From the NCBI GenBank assembly GCA_027490725.1, contig JAIXXN010000040.1, positions 1 through 64,000 on the forward strand: a stretch of 64,000 nucleotides of DNA. Reading direction: 5' to 3'. This DNA comes from Oxalobacteraceae bacterium (GTDB lineage Bacteria; Pseudomonadota; Gammaproteobacteria; Burkholderiales; Burkholderiaceae_D). Shown here piece after piece: positions 28,553 through 37,866 of this stretch (position 1 is the first letter of the stretch; each line of letters begins with the position of its first letter). The notes beneath the pieces are model-generated. The model had not been told where the DNA came from. It ran no database searches and worked only from the letters and a program-made list of their open reading frames with translations. The position numbers and the translations under genes are program-made.

Positions 28553-29089
28553 ATGTCGTTCAAGAAATCGATCCTGATGGCCGCCCTGCTGGGTGCAACC
28601 CTGACCGCACAAGCTGATGTCACCATCGTCGGCGGCAAGATCATGGTCAAAGATACCGGCAAGGTTACCGCCACCTTCCTCGGCTCGGACGCTGGTTACA
28701 ATGACGTGATGTTCTTCGAAAATGGCGGCAGCACCCAACTGTTCAGTGGCCACAGCACGCCAGTCGGCACCGAGATTGACCTCGGCACTTTCGCCGCCGG
28801 CACCGTTCTGAACTTCCGCATGCATGTCGACAACACCGGCCATGACTTCTATATGGGCCCTGCTGCTGCCAACTTCGACAACGTATTCCACGCCGCTGCT
28901 ACGCTGAGCAGCAACAACGTTGCCGTGGTCGGTTTTGAAGATCTGCAGGGCGGTGGTGACCGCGACTACAACGACATCCAGTTCAAAGTCACCAATGTGA
29001 CGGCGGTACCAGAACCAGAAAGCTACGCCATGATGCTGGGTGGCCTGGGTCTGATGGGCCTGCTGGCACGTCGCCGCAAAGCCAAGTAA
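28553..29089 (+). CDS. PEP-CTERM sorting-domain protein with DUF4114
   Basis: Exported 178-residue protein. A signal peptide (MSFKKSILMAALLGATLTAQA) precedes a single domain ending in GFEDLQGGGDRDYNDIQFKV, the DUF4114 signature. The C-terminus is a PEP-CTERM anchor: VPEPES, a hydrophobic helix (YAMMLGGLGLMGLLA) and RRRKAK. Such tails are recognised and cleaved by exosortase, linking the protein to the cell surface or exopolysaccharide matrix. No exosortase gene lies in this window. It has its own promoter and terminator. Confidence 0.92.
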   Translation: MSFKKSILMAALLGATLTAQADVTIVGGKIMVKDTGKVTATFLGSDAGYNDVMFFENGGSTQLFSGHSTPVGTEIDLGTFAAGTVLNFRMHVDNTGHDFYMGPAAANFDNVFHAAATLSSNNVAVVGFEDLQGGGDRDYNDIQFKVTNVTAVPEPESYAMMLGGLGLMGLLARRRKAK

Positions 29090-29111
29090 TTCCGGGACTA
29101 CCCCGATACAA

Positions 29112-29149
29112 CGGCGTGCCGCAGAATTTCTGCAGCACGCCGTTTTTTT
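29112..29149 (+). terminator. Rho-independent terminator of the first PEP-CTERM gene
   Basis: The stem CGGCGTGC with GCACGCCG, extended by an inner GCAG/CTGC pairing, is followed by seven T residues. It starts 22 nt after the stop codon. Confidence 0.92.
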
Positions 29150-29229
29150 GCCTGCGCGCGCCAGCAGCGCTGACGGCAAGGGACGCGTGGTCCGCCGCAC
29201 ACAACGGCGGGCTTGATGTTTGTACTGTT

Positions 29230-30498
29230 ATGCCGCAATATCAAAGCCAACCTTCGACCCATCAAGCAGAGGCAGGCGTGAGCGCTCCAGATATCTCCAA
29301 ACTCAAGATCGAACGCAGTGCCAGCGGGCAGATCGCTGGCACCACACGCAACAAGCGCCGCTGGTTACGCGTGGTGATTGCGCTGGTGGTGCTGGCCATC
29401 GGCGCGAAAGTCGCGCAACACCAGTTCGGTGGCAAAACCAGCGTAGACACGGTCACGGTGGCACTCAGCTATCCGTCGCAAAGCTATACCCTGCTCAACG
29501 CCACCGGTTACGTGGTGGCGCAGCGCAAGGCTTCACTGTCGTCGAAAGCCACTGGCCGGCTGGAATGGCTGGGGGTACTCGAAGGCAGCAAGGTTAAAAA
29601 AGACGAAATCGTGGCGCGCCTGGAAAACCGCGATGTCAGCGCCACACTGGGACAGGCACAGGCTAATATCAAGGTGGCGCAGGCCAATCTGGCGCAGGGT
29701 CAGGCCGAACTGACCGACGCACAGGCCAATTTCAAGCGCAGCAGCGAACTGCTGGCGCAGAAGTTCATCGCCAGCTCCGCCTACGATACGGCGCAAGCCC
29801 GTCTAAATAAGGCACGCGCCAGCATTGCCGGTTACGAGGCCGCCATCACGGCGGCACGCGCCAATGCGCAGGTGGCACAGGTGGCGCTCGACCAGACCCT
29901 GATCCGCGCACCGTTTGACGCGGTGGTGCTGACCAAAAGCGCCAACGTGGGCGACAACATCACGCCCTACTCGTCGGCAGCCGACAGCAAAGGCGCGGTG
30001 GTGACCATTGCCGATATGAGCACGCTGGAAGTGGAAGCGGACGTCTCGGAATCGAACCTGAGCAAAATCCGCGTCGACCAGCCAGCCGAGATTACGCTGG
30101 ACGCCTTCCCGGAACTGCATCTGGCCGGCACCGTCTCGCGCATGGTGCCGACTGTGGATCGTAGCAAAGCCACCCTGCTGGTCAAAGTGCGCTTTGCCGA
30201 TCACGACGCGCGCGTGCTGCCGGACATGAGTGCCAAAGTAGCCTTCCTGTCGAAGGCCGTGCCAGCCGAGGACCGGCAGGCACTTACCACCGTGCAGGCA
30301 GGCGCCATCGCCAGCCGCGACGGCAAGCCAGTGGTGTTTGTGATCGACGACGACAAGGTAAAACAGGTCGCCGTGACGCAGGGCCGCAAGCTGGGCGAAC
30401 TGGTCGAAGTGAAAGGCATCAAGGCGGGGGACAAGGTGGTGCTGACGCCAGACGCCAAGCTGCATGACGGTGCGGCCATTAGCCTGAGCAAGAAATAG
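29230..30498 (+). CDS. Membrane-fusion (HlyD/RND-type) periplasmic adaptor
   Basis: Periplasmic adaptor of a MacAB-like export system, 422 residues from the ATG at 29230. One N-terminal membrane anchor (RVVIALVVLAIGAKVA) is followed by a lipoyl-like barrel split by a long coiled coil of TLGQAQANIKVAQANLAQGQ type, the second barrel half (LIRAPFDAVVLTKSANVGDNI) and a beta-barrel domain. A GTG at 29278 preceded by AGAGG is an alternative start. It heads an operon with an ABC ATPase and two FtsX-type permeases. Confidence 0.88.
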   Translation: MPQYQSQPSTHQAEAGVSAPDISKLKIERSASGQIAGTTRNKRRWLRVVIALVVLAIGAKVAQHQFGGKTSVDTVTVALSYPSQSYTLLNATGYVVAQRKASLSSKATGRLEWLGVLEGSKVKKDEIVARLENRDVSATLGQAQANIKVAQANLAQGQAELTDAQANFKRSSELLAQKFIASSAYDTAQARLNKARASIAGYEAAITAARANAQVAQVALDQTLIRAPFDAVVLTKSANVGDNITPYSSAADSKGAVVTIADMSTLEVEADVSESNLSKIRVDQPAEITLDAFPELHLAGTVSRMVPTVDRSKATLLVKVRFADHDARVLPDMSAKVAFLSKAVPAEDRQALTTVQAGAIASRDGKPVVFVIDDDKVKQVAVTQGRKLGELVEVKGIKAGDKVVLTPDAKLHDGAAISLSKK

Positions 30499-30518
30499 GA
30501 AGAATAGGAAGAATAGGA
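30495..30518 (+). repeat. 9-bp tandem repeat forming the ABC ATPase ribosome site
   Basis: ATAGGAAGA occurs twice and a third partial copy ATAGGA runs into the ATG at 30518. The first copy contains the stop codon of the adaptor gene. Each copy supplies an AGGA ribosome-site core, so copy-number change would alter spacing of alternative sites. Confidence 0.75.
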
Positions 30519-31243
30519 TGGCAGGTAAGCACATGGCAAGCAATCACATGGTCACGCCCGAACCGCTGCTGCGCATCGAACATCTGGCCAAATCCTATCG
30601 GCGTGGCGATCAGGTGGTGGAAGTGCTGCGCGATATCAGCCTGACGATTCCTGCCGGCGAGTTCGCCGCGCTGATGGGTCCTTCCGGCTCCGGCAAAAGC
30701 ACCCTGTTAAATCTGATCGCTGGCATCGACAAGCCCGATAGCGGCATTTTGCGCATCGATGGGCTGGACATTGCCGGCATGAGCGAGTCCGAACTGGCGA
30801 ACTGGCGTGCCCGCAACATCGGCTTCATTTTCCAGTTCTACAATCTGATGCCGGTGATGACGGCCTACGAGAATGTCGAATTGCCGTTGTTGCTGACGCC
30901 TTTATCACGCCGGGAACGGCGCGAACGCGTGGAACTGACGCTGGCCATGGTGAATCTGGCCGACCGCATGGACCACACCCCCAACGAACTGTCCGGTGGC
31001 CAGCAGCAGCGCGTGGCGATTGCCCGCGCCATCGTCACCGACCCGACCCTGATCGTGGCCGACGAACCCACCGGCGATCTGGATCGCGCTTCCGCGACCG
31101 AGATTCTGGCGCTACTCCAGCAACTCAACCAGCAACTGGGCAAGACCATCATCATGGTCACCCACGACGCTAACGCCGCAGCACAGGCGCGCACCCTGAT
31201 TCACCTTGAAAAAGGCGAGCTGCTCGCCGCCTCGGCGGTCTAG
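30518..31243 (+). CDS. ABC transporter ATP-binding protein (MacB/LolD type)
   Basis: Cytoplasmic ATPase of 241 residues. It has Walker [11 protein letters not shown]-loop [10 protein letters not shown], signature [14 protein letters not shown], Walker [13 protein letters not shown] and the H-loop MVTHD. The short insert and sequence place it with LolD/MacB/FtsE ATPases that energise FtsX-fold permeases. Two further in-frame ATGs lie within the first 11 codons (residues 6 and 11). It is cotranscribed with the adaptor and permeases. Confidence 0.94.
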   Translation: MAGKHMASNHMVTPEPLLRIEHLAKSYRRGDQVVEVLRDISLTIPAGEFAALMGPSGSGKSTLLNLIAGIDKPDSGILRIDGLDIAGMSESELANWRARNIGFIFQFYNLMPVMTAYENVELPLLLTPLSRRERRERVELTLAMVNLADRMDHTPNELSGGQQQRVAIARAIVTDPTLIVADEPTGDLDRASATEILALLQQLNQQLGKTIIMVTHDANAAAQARTLIHLEKGELLAASAV

Positions 31244-31248
31244 CCACC

Positions 31249-32406
31249 ATGTATTCGCTGCGGCTGATCCTCAAGAACACCCTGCGCCATAAGCTGCGTA
31301 CCGGCCTGACCGTGCTCGGGCTGGTGGTGGCGATTTTTTCCTTCGGCCTGCTGCAGACTGTGGTTGACGCGTGGTATGCCGGTGCGGAAGGTGCCTCCAA
31401 CACCACGCTGGTCACCCGCAACAAAACCTCGCTGGTGTTCCCGTTACCGCTGTCCTATCAGGCCCGCATCCGTGCCGTGCCGGGCGTAACGGGGGTCGGC
31501 TTTGCCAACTGGTTTCAGGGTGTCTACAAAGACCCCAAGAATTTCTTCGCGCAGTTCGCCATTTCCGGCGAGAGCTATCTGAACATCTATCCCGATTATC
31601 TGCTGCCGGACGAGCAGCGCAACGCCTTCCTGCATGACCGCAAAGGCTGCATCGTGGGACGCAAACTGGCCGACCAGTATGGCTTCAAGGTGGGCGACAC
31701 CATCCCCCTCAAAGGCACGATCTACCCCGGCAACTGGGAGCTGGTGGTGCGCGGGATTTATGACGGCCGCCAGAGCAGCACCAATACCGCCACCCTGTTC
31801 TTCCACTGGGAGTACGTCAACGAGACGATCAAGAAAAGCATGCCGCGCCGCGCCAACCAGATCGGCGTGTACGTGGTGCAGATCAACCAGCCGGAAAATG
31901 CTGCCGGTATTTCCGCCGCCGTCGACAAGGAATTCGCCAACTCGCTGGCCGAAACCCTGACCGAGACGGAAAAGGCCTTCCAGCTCAGCTTCGTCTCCAT
32001 GTCCGAAGCGATCGTCATGGCGATCCGCGTGGTGTCGTTTGTGGTGATCGTGATTATCGCCGCCGTGATGGCCAATACCATGGCGATGAGCGCGCGCGAA
32101 CGACTGGGTGAATACGCCACCCTGAAGGCGCTGGGCTTTGGCCCGGGCTTTCTGGCCAAAATGATCTTCGGCGAATCGCTGCTACTGGCACTGGTGGGCG
32201 CTGGGCTCGGGATTGCGCTGCTGTTCCCGTTCTCGGTATTCCTTGGCAAAGTCATGGGCACCATGTTCCCGGTGTTCGAAGTGTCGCAACTAACCGTGCT
32301 GCAGCAGGTGCTGGCCGCACTGGCAATTGGCGCGCTGGCCGCGATTGCGCCCACCATCCGCGCGGTACGGGTGAATATCGTCGATGGACTACGGAGCATC
32401 GGTTGA
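31249..32406 (+). CDS. FtsX-like ABC permease 1
   Basis: Inner-membrane permease of 385 residues with one N-terminal helix, a large periplasmic MacB-type core domain and three C-terminal helices. The FtsX motif region is LGEYATLKALGFGPGFLAKMIFGES. It starts 5 bp after the ATPase stop and overlaps the next permease gene by 4 bp. The two permeases presumably form a heterodimer. Confidence 0.92.
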   Translation: MYSLRLILKNTLRHKLRTGLTVLGLVVAIFSFGLLQTVVDAWYAGAEGASNTTLVTRNKTSLVFPLPLSYQARIRAVPGVTGVGFANWFQGVYKDPKNFFAQFAISGESYLNIYPDYLLPDEQRNAFLHDRKGCIVGRKLADQYGFKVGDTIPLKGTIYPGNWELVVRGIYDGRQSSTNTATLFFHWEYVNETIKKSMPRRANQIGVYVVQINQPENAAGISAAVDKEFANSLAETLTETEKAFQLSFVSMSEAIVMAIRVVSFVVIVIIAAVMANTMAMSARERLGEYATLKALGFGPGFLAKMIFGESLLLALVGAGLGIALLFPFSVFLGKVMGTMFPVFEVSQLTVLQQVLAALAIGALAAIAPTIRAVRVNIVDGLRSIG

Positions 32407-33569
32407 AGATCCCCCTTTCCTATGTCGCTCGGAATCTGTGGGCACGCCGCCTGACCACGGCATTGACCGGTGCCGGTCTGGCACTGGTGGTATTTGTGTT
32501 TGCCACCGTGCTGATGCTCGATGAAGGTTTGCGCAACACCATGGTCACCACCGGCGAATACGACAACGTGGTGCTGGTACGACGCGCGGCGGAAACCGAG
32601 GTGCAGAGCGGTATCGACCGCGTACAGGCGAATATCGCTGCCAGCCATCCGGCGATCGCACGCGGCACGGACGGCCAGCCGTGGCTGTCGAAGGAAACCG
32701 TGGTGCTGATTTCGCTGATCAAGCGCGGTTCGGCGCAACCTTCCAACGTCATCATCCGTGGCATTGCACCGAATGCGCTGACGCTGCGCCCGCAAGTCAG
32801 ACTCAGCGCCGGACGCATGTTCCGTCCCGGTGCGGCAGAAATCATTGCTGGCGCCAGCATCGCGCGGCGCTTCAACGGCGCTGGCATCGGCGAAAAAATC
32901 CGCTTCGGCCAGCGCGAGTGGACGGTGGTGGGCCTGTTCGACGCCGGCAATAGCGGCTTCGATTCCGAGATCTGGGGCGACGCCGACCAGTTGATGGCGG
33001 CCTTCCGGCGCAACGCCTATTCCGCCATGGTGCTGCGACTGGCCGACAGCCATCAGTTCGAGCGCTTCAAGCAGGATATCGAGAACGATCAGCGTCTGAC
33101 GCTGGACGCCAAGCGCGAGCAGACCTTCTACGCCGATCAATCGAAAGCACTGTCTACCTTCATCAGCGTGCTAGGGCTGATCCTTTCGGTGATTTTTTCC
33201 ATCGGTGCGATGATCGGCGCCACCATCACCATGTATGCCTCGGTGGCGAACCGGGTGGGCGAAATCGGCACGCTGCGCGCACTGGGCTTCCAGCGCGGCA
33301 GCATCCTGGCAGCCTTCCTCAGCGAATCGATGCTGCTGGCCGTCGTCGGTGGTGCACTCGGTCTGGCGTGCGCCTCGCTGATGCAGTTCATCTCGTTTTC
33401 AACCACCAATTTCCAGTCCTTCTCGGAACTGGCATTCGGCTTCCGCCTGACCACTGCGATCATCCTGAAAACCTTGCTGTTCTCGCTGGCGATGGGTGCT
33501 ATTGGCGGCTTCCTGCCGGCGCTGCGGGCCGCCCGCATGCCGATTGTGGACGCACTGCGCGCGGCCTGA
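32403..33569 (+). CDS. FtsX-like ABC permease 2
   Basis: A 388-residue homologue of the preceding permease with the same plan: N-terminal helix, periplasmic domain and three C-terminal helices, with the motif VGEIGTLRALGFQRGSILAAF. The start is a TTG that overlaps the upstream stop (TTGA), implying translational coupling and probably low relative expression. The substrate of the system is unknown; no outer-membrane TolC gene is nearby. Confidence 0.92.
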   Translation: MKIPLSYVARNLWARRLTTALTGAGLALVVFVFATVLMLDEGLRNTMVTTGEYDNVVLVRRAAETEVQSGIDRVQANIAASHPAIARGTDGQPWLSKETVVLISLIKRGSAQPSNVIIRGIAPNALTLRPQVRLSAGRMFRPGAAEIIAGASIARRFNGAGIGEKIRFGQREWTVVGLFDAGNSGFDSEIWGDADQLMAAFRRNAYSAMVLRLADSHQFERFKQDIENDQRLTLDAKREQTFYADQSKALSTFISVLGLILSVIFSIGAMIGATITMYASVANRVGEIGTLRALGFQRGSILAAFLSESMLLAVVGGALGLACASLMQFISFSTTNFQSFSELAFGFRLTTAIILKTLLFSLAMGAIGGFLPALRAARMPIVDALRAA

Positions 33570-33713
33570 GAGGTGCTGCGGGTCTGCCGCATTCGATGTG
33601 CTGCATTTGTTGTGCCGCTTAACCACAGTCGATGGGGTTCGCGAGATTAAAGCGTGCTAGACTTCAACTACCATCAACGCAGCGCCATTCTGCCCCAAAA
33701 AGCGCAGGCCAGC

Positions 33714-34790
33714 ATGCCCTACCGGAACCACCTATTATTCCCTTCCAGCGCCAGCAGGCTGTGTGCATTGGGGCTTTTGCTGACGGCACTGCTAGCGACA
33801 CCGGCCAGCACACTGGCGGCAAACAACGGCCACCGGCTTGCACATAGGGCCCTCCCGGAACAATTTCACAAACTGCGCCAGCAACTGCTGGAGCGGGTGG
33901 TTCAGCCACTGCTGCAAAAATCAGCACCACAGCGGCGCCCCTGGCGCAACGCCGATAGTCTCCGCCTGCCGCAGCCGGCGGCACCCGACGGCAGCGGCGC
34001 AGCCCTGCCCGCGCAAGCGGCCAGTCCGCGCGCCAGTCTGCCCGGCGATGCTGCGGCGGGCCGCTGGCCCGAATCTTCCACCTCGCTGTTCGAACGCTAC
34101 TGGTGGCAGATTCTGCTCGGTGGTGCCCTGATCATCCTGCAAGGCTTGCTGATTTCCGCACTGGTGTTTGCCCTGCGGGCGCGCCGCAGCACGCTCAATG
34201 CCCTACATGACGAACATAACCAGCTGGAAGCACGGGTACTGCAACGCACCCAGGAACTGCTGGAAGCGAACGCCAAGCTGGAGTTGCTGGCCACCACCGA
34301 TCCGCTGACCGGCATCGGCAACCGGCGCCGCATGACGGAGCAGATTAACCGCGAGCTGGATCGGGGGCGCCGCCACCACCACCCGCTGTCGCTGCTAATG
34401 GCCGATATCGATCACTTCAAGAACGTCAATGACCAGTATGGCCATGAAGCGGGGGACCGGGTGATTATCGCGGTCGCCAAGGCACTCGCAGACGGCGTGC
34501 GCCAGATCGATCTGGCTTCGCGCTTCGGGGGCGAGGAATTTGTCCTGCTGATGCCGGAAACACCAATCGAGGTTGCCACCAGCGCTGCCGAACGGCTGCG
34601 GGCGGAGATCGCCAATCTGGTGGTACTCGGTGATAAGGGCGAGAACATCCACTTCACGATCAGTATCGGGGTGGCGACGGCAACCCCGGAAAACCTGACG
34701 GATACGCCCTCCTCGCTGGTCTCACGTGCCGACAAGGCGCTGTATCAGGCCAAGGAAGCTGGCCGCAACCGCGTGGTGCGCAACGGCTAG
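33714..34790 (+). CDS. Membrane-anchored diguanylate cyclase (GGDEF)
   Basis: Predicted c-di-GMP synthase of 358 residues. A signal peptide or first helix (about 15-36), a periplasmic Pro/Ala-rich stretch of about 90 residues and a membrane helix near 130-150 precede a short coiled coil and a GGDEF domain. The active site is GGEEF in RFGGEEFVLLMPE, and the inhibitory I-site RxxD is present as RQID five residues before it, so activity with product inhibition is expected. No EAL domain is present. The ATG at 33714 is chosen over a GTG at 33654. Confidence 0.9.
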   Translation: MPYRNHLLFPSSASRLCALGLLLTALLATPASTLAANNGHRLAHRALPEQFHKLRQQLLERVVQPLLQKSAPQRRPWRNADSLRLPQPAAPDGSGAALPAQAASPRASLPGDAAAGRWPESSTSLFERYWWQILLGGALIILQGLLISALVFALRARRSTLNALHDEHNQLEARVLQRTQELLEANAKLELLATTDPLTGIGNRRRMTEQINRELDRGRRHHHPLSLLMADIDHFKNVNDQYGHEAGDRVIIAVAKALADGVRQIDLASRFGGEEFVLLMPETPIEVATSAAERLRAEIANLVVLGDKGENIHFTISIGVATATPENLTDTPSSLVSRADKALYQAKEAGRNRVVRNG

Positions 34791-34810
34791 CCTGGCCGCA
34801 AAGACCTGCT

Positions 34811-35455
34811 TTACTCGGCGTCTGCCTGCTGCGCCGGATGGGCCTGCTGGAACGCGGGCAGTTCGGCACAGGCGCCGTGTATCCGCACAATAGTGGGATA
34901 AGGACTCAGGTCAAGCTGGAAGCGCTGTGCATTGAATACCTGCGGCACCAGGCAGCAATCGGCCAGCGTCGGCGTGTCGCCATGGCAGAAACGTCCGGTC
35001 CGGGCATCATCGGCCAGTAGACGTTCCAGCGCCGCCAGCCCCGTCGCCATCCAGTGATGCTGCCAGCCCAGCTTCATTTCTTCGCTGATTTTCAACTCAC
35101 CGGTCAGATACTTGAGCACCCGCAGATTGCCCAGCGGGTGGGTATCGGCCGCCACGGTCAGCGCCAGCGCCCGCACCCGCGCCCGTCCCGCCGCATCGTC
35201 CGGCAGCAAGGGGCGTTGTGGCCGGGTCTCGTCCAAATACTCGATAATCGCCAGCGACTGGCCGATCGCTGCCGCGCCATCGTCCAGCGCCGGCAGCAGC
35301 CCGGCCGGATTGACGGCACGGTAGGCCGGCTGCAGCTGTTCACCACCGCCGCGCAACAGGTGCACAGGAACGGCTTCGTAATCGAGCCCTTTCAGGTTCA
35401 GGGCGATGCGCACACGGTAGGCTGCGGAACTGCGAAAATAAGTATAGAGCTTCAT
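34811..35455 (-). CDS. maiA: Maleylacetoacetate/maleylpyruvate isomerase (zeta-class GST)
   Basis: Glutathione-dependent cis-trans isomerase in homogentisate or gentisate breakdown. The 214-residue protein starts MKLYTYFRSSAAYRVRIALN, the zeta-class signature with the active-site Ser pair, and has a GST C-terminal domain with TPTLADCCLVPQ. It is the last gene of an operon with an aromatic-acid transporter, a fumarylacetoacetate hydrolase and a VOC protein. Sequence alone does not decide between the two isomerase activities. Confidence 0.88.
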   Translation of the reverse strand: MKLYTYFRSSAAYRVRIALNLKGLDYEAVPVHLLRGGGEQLQPAYRAVNPAGLLPALDDGAAAIGQSLAIIEYLDETRPQRPLLPDDAAGRARVRALALTVAADTHPLGNLRVLKYLTGELKISEEMKLGWQHHWMATGLAALERLLADDARTGRFCHGDTPTLADCCLVPQVFNAQRFQLDLSPYPTIVRIHGACAELPAFQQAHPAQQADAE

Positions 35456-35475
35456 GCGTGATCTCGAAAGTTGGG

Positions 35476-36801
35476 TCAGTCTTGCAGCGCGGTCGCAGGT
35501 GAGGCCATCAGCCACAGCATGATGGCCGACAGCAGCGCAGGCACGGCCGCGATGACGAAAATGGTGCTATTGGGCCAGTTCATGCGGATTAACTCGCCAC
35601 CCAGTAGCGGCCCGATGATGGAGCCGATGCGTCCCACGCCCAGACTCCAGCCGATGCCGGTGGCGCGCAAAGTGGTCGGATAGTAGCTGGCGGCCAGCGC
35701 ATTCACGGCCGGCTGGCCGCCGACGATGCAGAAGCCCGCCACCAGAATCGCCACGCACAGCCACAGCAAAGCGCCCTGCGCCTGACCGATCAGCACTATC
35801 GCCACGCTGGCCACCAGAAAACCGGGAATCAGCACGCTGCGGAAGCTGGAACGGTCGATCATCTGCCCCATCAGCAGCGTGCCGATGGTGCCGCCGACCG
35901 GAAGAATCGTCCCCGCCAGCACCGCCATACTGGTCGACAGGCCGGCATCCTTGAGGATGGTCGGCAGCCAGTTGGATAAAAAGTACAGGTTCAGCAGATT
36001 CAGGAAGTTAATCAGCCAGAGTAATAGTGTGGTGCGACTGCGTCCTGACTGGAACAGCGCCACCACCGAGCCGCGTCGCTGCGCAGGTTCCTGCAGCAGA
36101 TAGCGCTGTCCGTGTTGCAGCGACACGCCAGGGTCGATGCGGCGCAGCCATTGCGCCACCCGTTCTACCCGTTTGCCACTGAGGAGAACGAACTGCATCG
36201 ATTCCGGCAGCATCCACAGCATCAGCAAGCCTATCACCAGCGGCACGGCGCCGCCGACGTAGAACACCGCATGCCAGCCATAGCGCGGCATCAGTGCTGC
36301 CGCAGCCAGACCGCCCAGCACCGCGCCCACGGTGAACCCGCAGGACACCAGCATCATCAGCGTGACACGGCGCCGCCGCGGGCTATATTCGCCTGCCAGC
36401 GCCATCACGTTCGGCATGATCGCGCCCAGTCCCAGCCCGGTGATAAAGCGCAGCCACTGCAATTGTTCAAGCGTAGTGCAGGCCGGCGTGAGCAGCATGC
36501 AGACCGAGAAGAACAGCGTGGCACCAATCAGCACCGGCCGCCGGCCGAGCTTATCGGCCAGCACGCTAAACAGCAGCGAACCGGCCAGCATGCCGAACAG
36601 GCCGGCGCCGAATACCGGCCCCAGACTGGCTTTGCTGACATGCCATTCCTGGATAATGGCGGGCGCCACATAGCCCATGGCCTGCACGTCGAAACCATCC
36701 ATCAGGATGCATAGCCCGCACAGCAGATACACCCTTATCTGGAACGCGCTGATCGGACTCCGGTCCAGCAGTGCGGGAATATCGAGCGGCGCTTGCTGCA
36801 T
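35476..36801 (-). CDS. MFS transporter, aromatic acid:H+ symporter type
   Basis: Twelve-helix major facilitator of 441 residues. The loop 2-3 motif is LADKLGRRP, the first helix contains LCILMDGFDVQAMGY, whose DGFD/DGYD signature marks the aromatic acid:H+ symporter family (benzoate, 4-hydroxybenzoate, gentisate carriers), and YYPTTLRATGIGW is the family motif after helix 10. It lies between the fumarylacetoacetate hydrolase and isomerase genes, so it likely imports the substrate of this pathway. Confidence 0.9.
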   Translation of the reverse strand: MQQAPLDIPALLDRSPISAFQIRVYLLCGLCILMDGFDVQAMGYVAPAIIQEWHVSKASLGPVFGAGLFGMLAGSLLFSVLADKLGRRPVLIGATLFFSVCMLLTPACTTLEQLQWLRFITGLGLGAIMPNVMALAGEYSPRRRRVTLMMLVSCGFTVGAVLGGLAAAALMPRYGWHAVFYVGGAVPLVIGLLMLWMLPESMQFVLLSGKRVERVAQWLRRIDPGVSLQHGQRYLLQEPAQRRGSVVALFQSGRSRTTLLLWLINFLNLLNLYFLSNWLPTILKDAGLSTSMAVLAGTILPVGGTIGTLLMGQMIDRSSFRSVLIPGFLVASVAIVLIGQAQGALLWLCVAILVAGFCIVGGQPAVNALAASYYPTTLRATGIGWSLGVGRIGSIIGPLLGGELIRMNWPNSTIFVIAAVPALLSAIMLWLMASPATALQD

Positions 36802-36846
36802 GGGCGATGCTGCCTTTCTGGCGAGTGACTCGAGGCGTTGCAGGAA

Positions 36847-37866
36847 TTAACGCTCCGAATAATGGGTAACGGTTTGCTCGATAGCGCCGAAAATACTACG
36901 ACCGGCGGCATCGTGCATTTCGATGCGCACAGTATCACCAAATTGCAGGTAGCTGGTCAGTGGCTTGCCCGTTTCGATGGTTTCGTACATGCGCACTTCG
37001 GCCAGACAGCAGTAACCGACACCACCATTTTCGATACTCGAACCGTGCAGGCTGCCCTGCTTGTTGGACACCGTGCCCGAACCGATGATGGTGCCGGCCG
37101 CCAGTTCGCGCGTGCTGGCCGCATGGGCCACCAGTTGCGCAAAATTGAAGGTCATGTCTTCACCGGCATTCGGTTTGCCAAACGGCTTGTGATTCAGTTC
37201 CACCAGCAGCGGCAGATGGACTTTGCAGCTTTCCCAGTGTTCGCCCAGTTCATCGGGCGTTACCGCAACCGGCGAGAACGCGCTGGCCGCCTTGGACTGG
37301 AAGAAGCCGAAGCCTTTCGCCAGTTCGTTCGGAATCAGGTTACGCAGCGAAACGTCGTTCACCAGCAGCACCAAACGGATCGCGCTGGCGCAATCGTCCA
37401 GACTGGCGCCCATCCGTACATCGCCCGTGATCACTGCCACTTCCGCTTCCAGATCGATGCCCCAGTCTTCCGACAGCGCGTACACCGGATCGTAAGGGCC
37501 GATGAAACTGTCCGAACCACCCTGATACATCAGCGGGTCCGAGTAGAACGATGCCGGCACTTCCGCATTGCGCGCTTTGCGCACCAGTTCCACGTGGTTG
37601 ATATACGCCGAGCCATCGGCCCACTGATAGGCACGTGGCAGCGGCGAGTGGCAGCAACGCTGGTCAAACGGCTGGGTGTCGAGCGCTTCGCCGGAATTCA
37701 GACCGGCGTAGATCTGCTCCAGACGCGGCGCAACCAGATCCCAGTTGTCGAGCGCGTGCTGCATGGTGGCAGCGATTTTCGGTACGTGCTGATAGCGCGA
37801 CAGATCGCGACTCACCACCACCAGGCGGCCATCGCGGCTACCGTCTTTCAAAGTTGCGAGCTTCAT
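36847..37866 (-). CDS. Fumarylacetoacetate/fumarylpyruvate hydrolase family protein
   Basis: Metal-dependent C-C hydrolase of 339 residues expected to split fumarylacetoacetate or fumarylpyruvate. It has the FAH fold with the carboxylate cluster GIDLEAEVAVI and the NDVSLRNL segment; GSGTVSNKQGS is the conserved C-terminal motif. The start at 37866 overlaps the end of the VOC gene by 4 bp. An earlier in-frame start is not needed. Confidence 0.9.
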   Translation of the reverse strand: MKLATLKDGSRDGRLVVVSRDLSRYQHVPKIAATMQHALDNWDLVAPRLEQIYAGLNSGEALDTQPFDQRCCHSPLPRAYQWADGSAYINHVELVRKARNAEVPASFYSDPLMYQGGSDSFIGPYDPVYALSEDWGIDLEAEVAVITGDVRMGASLDDCASAIRLVLLVNDVSLRNLIPNELAKGFGFFQSKAASAFSPVAVTPDELGEHWESCKVHLPLLVELNHKPFGKPNAGEDMTFNFAQLVAHAASTRELAAGTIIGSGTVSNKQGSLHGSSIENGGVGYCCLAEVRMYETIETGKPLTSYLQFGDTVRIEMHDAAGRSIFGAIEQTVTHYSER

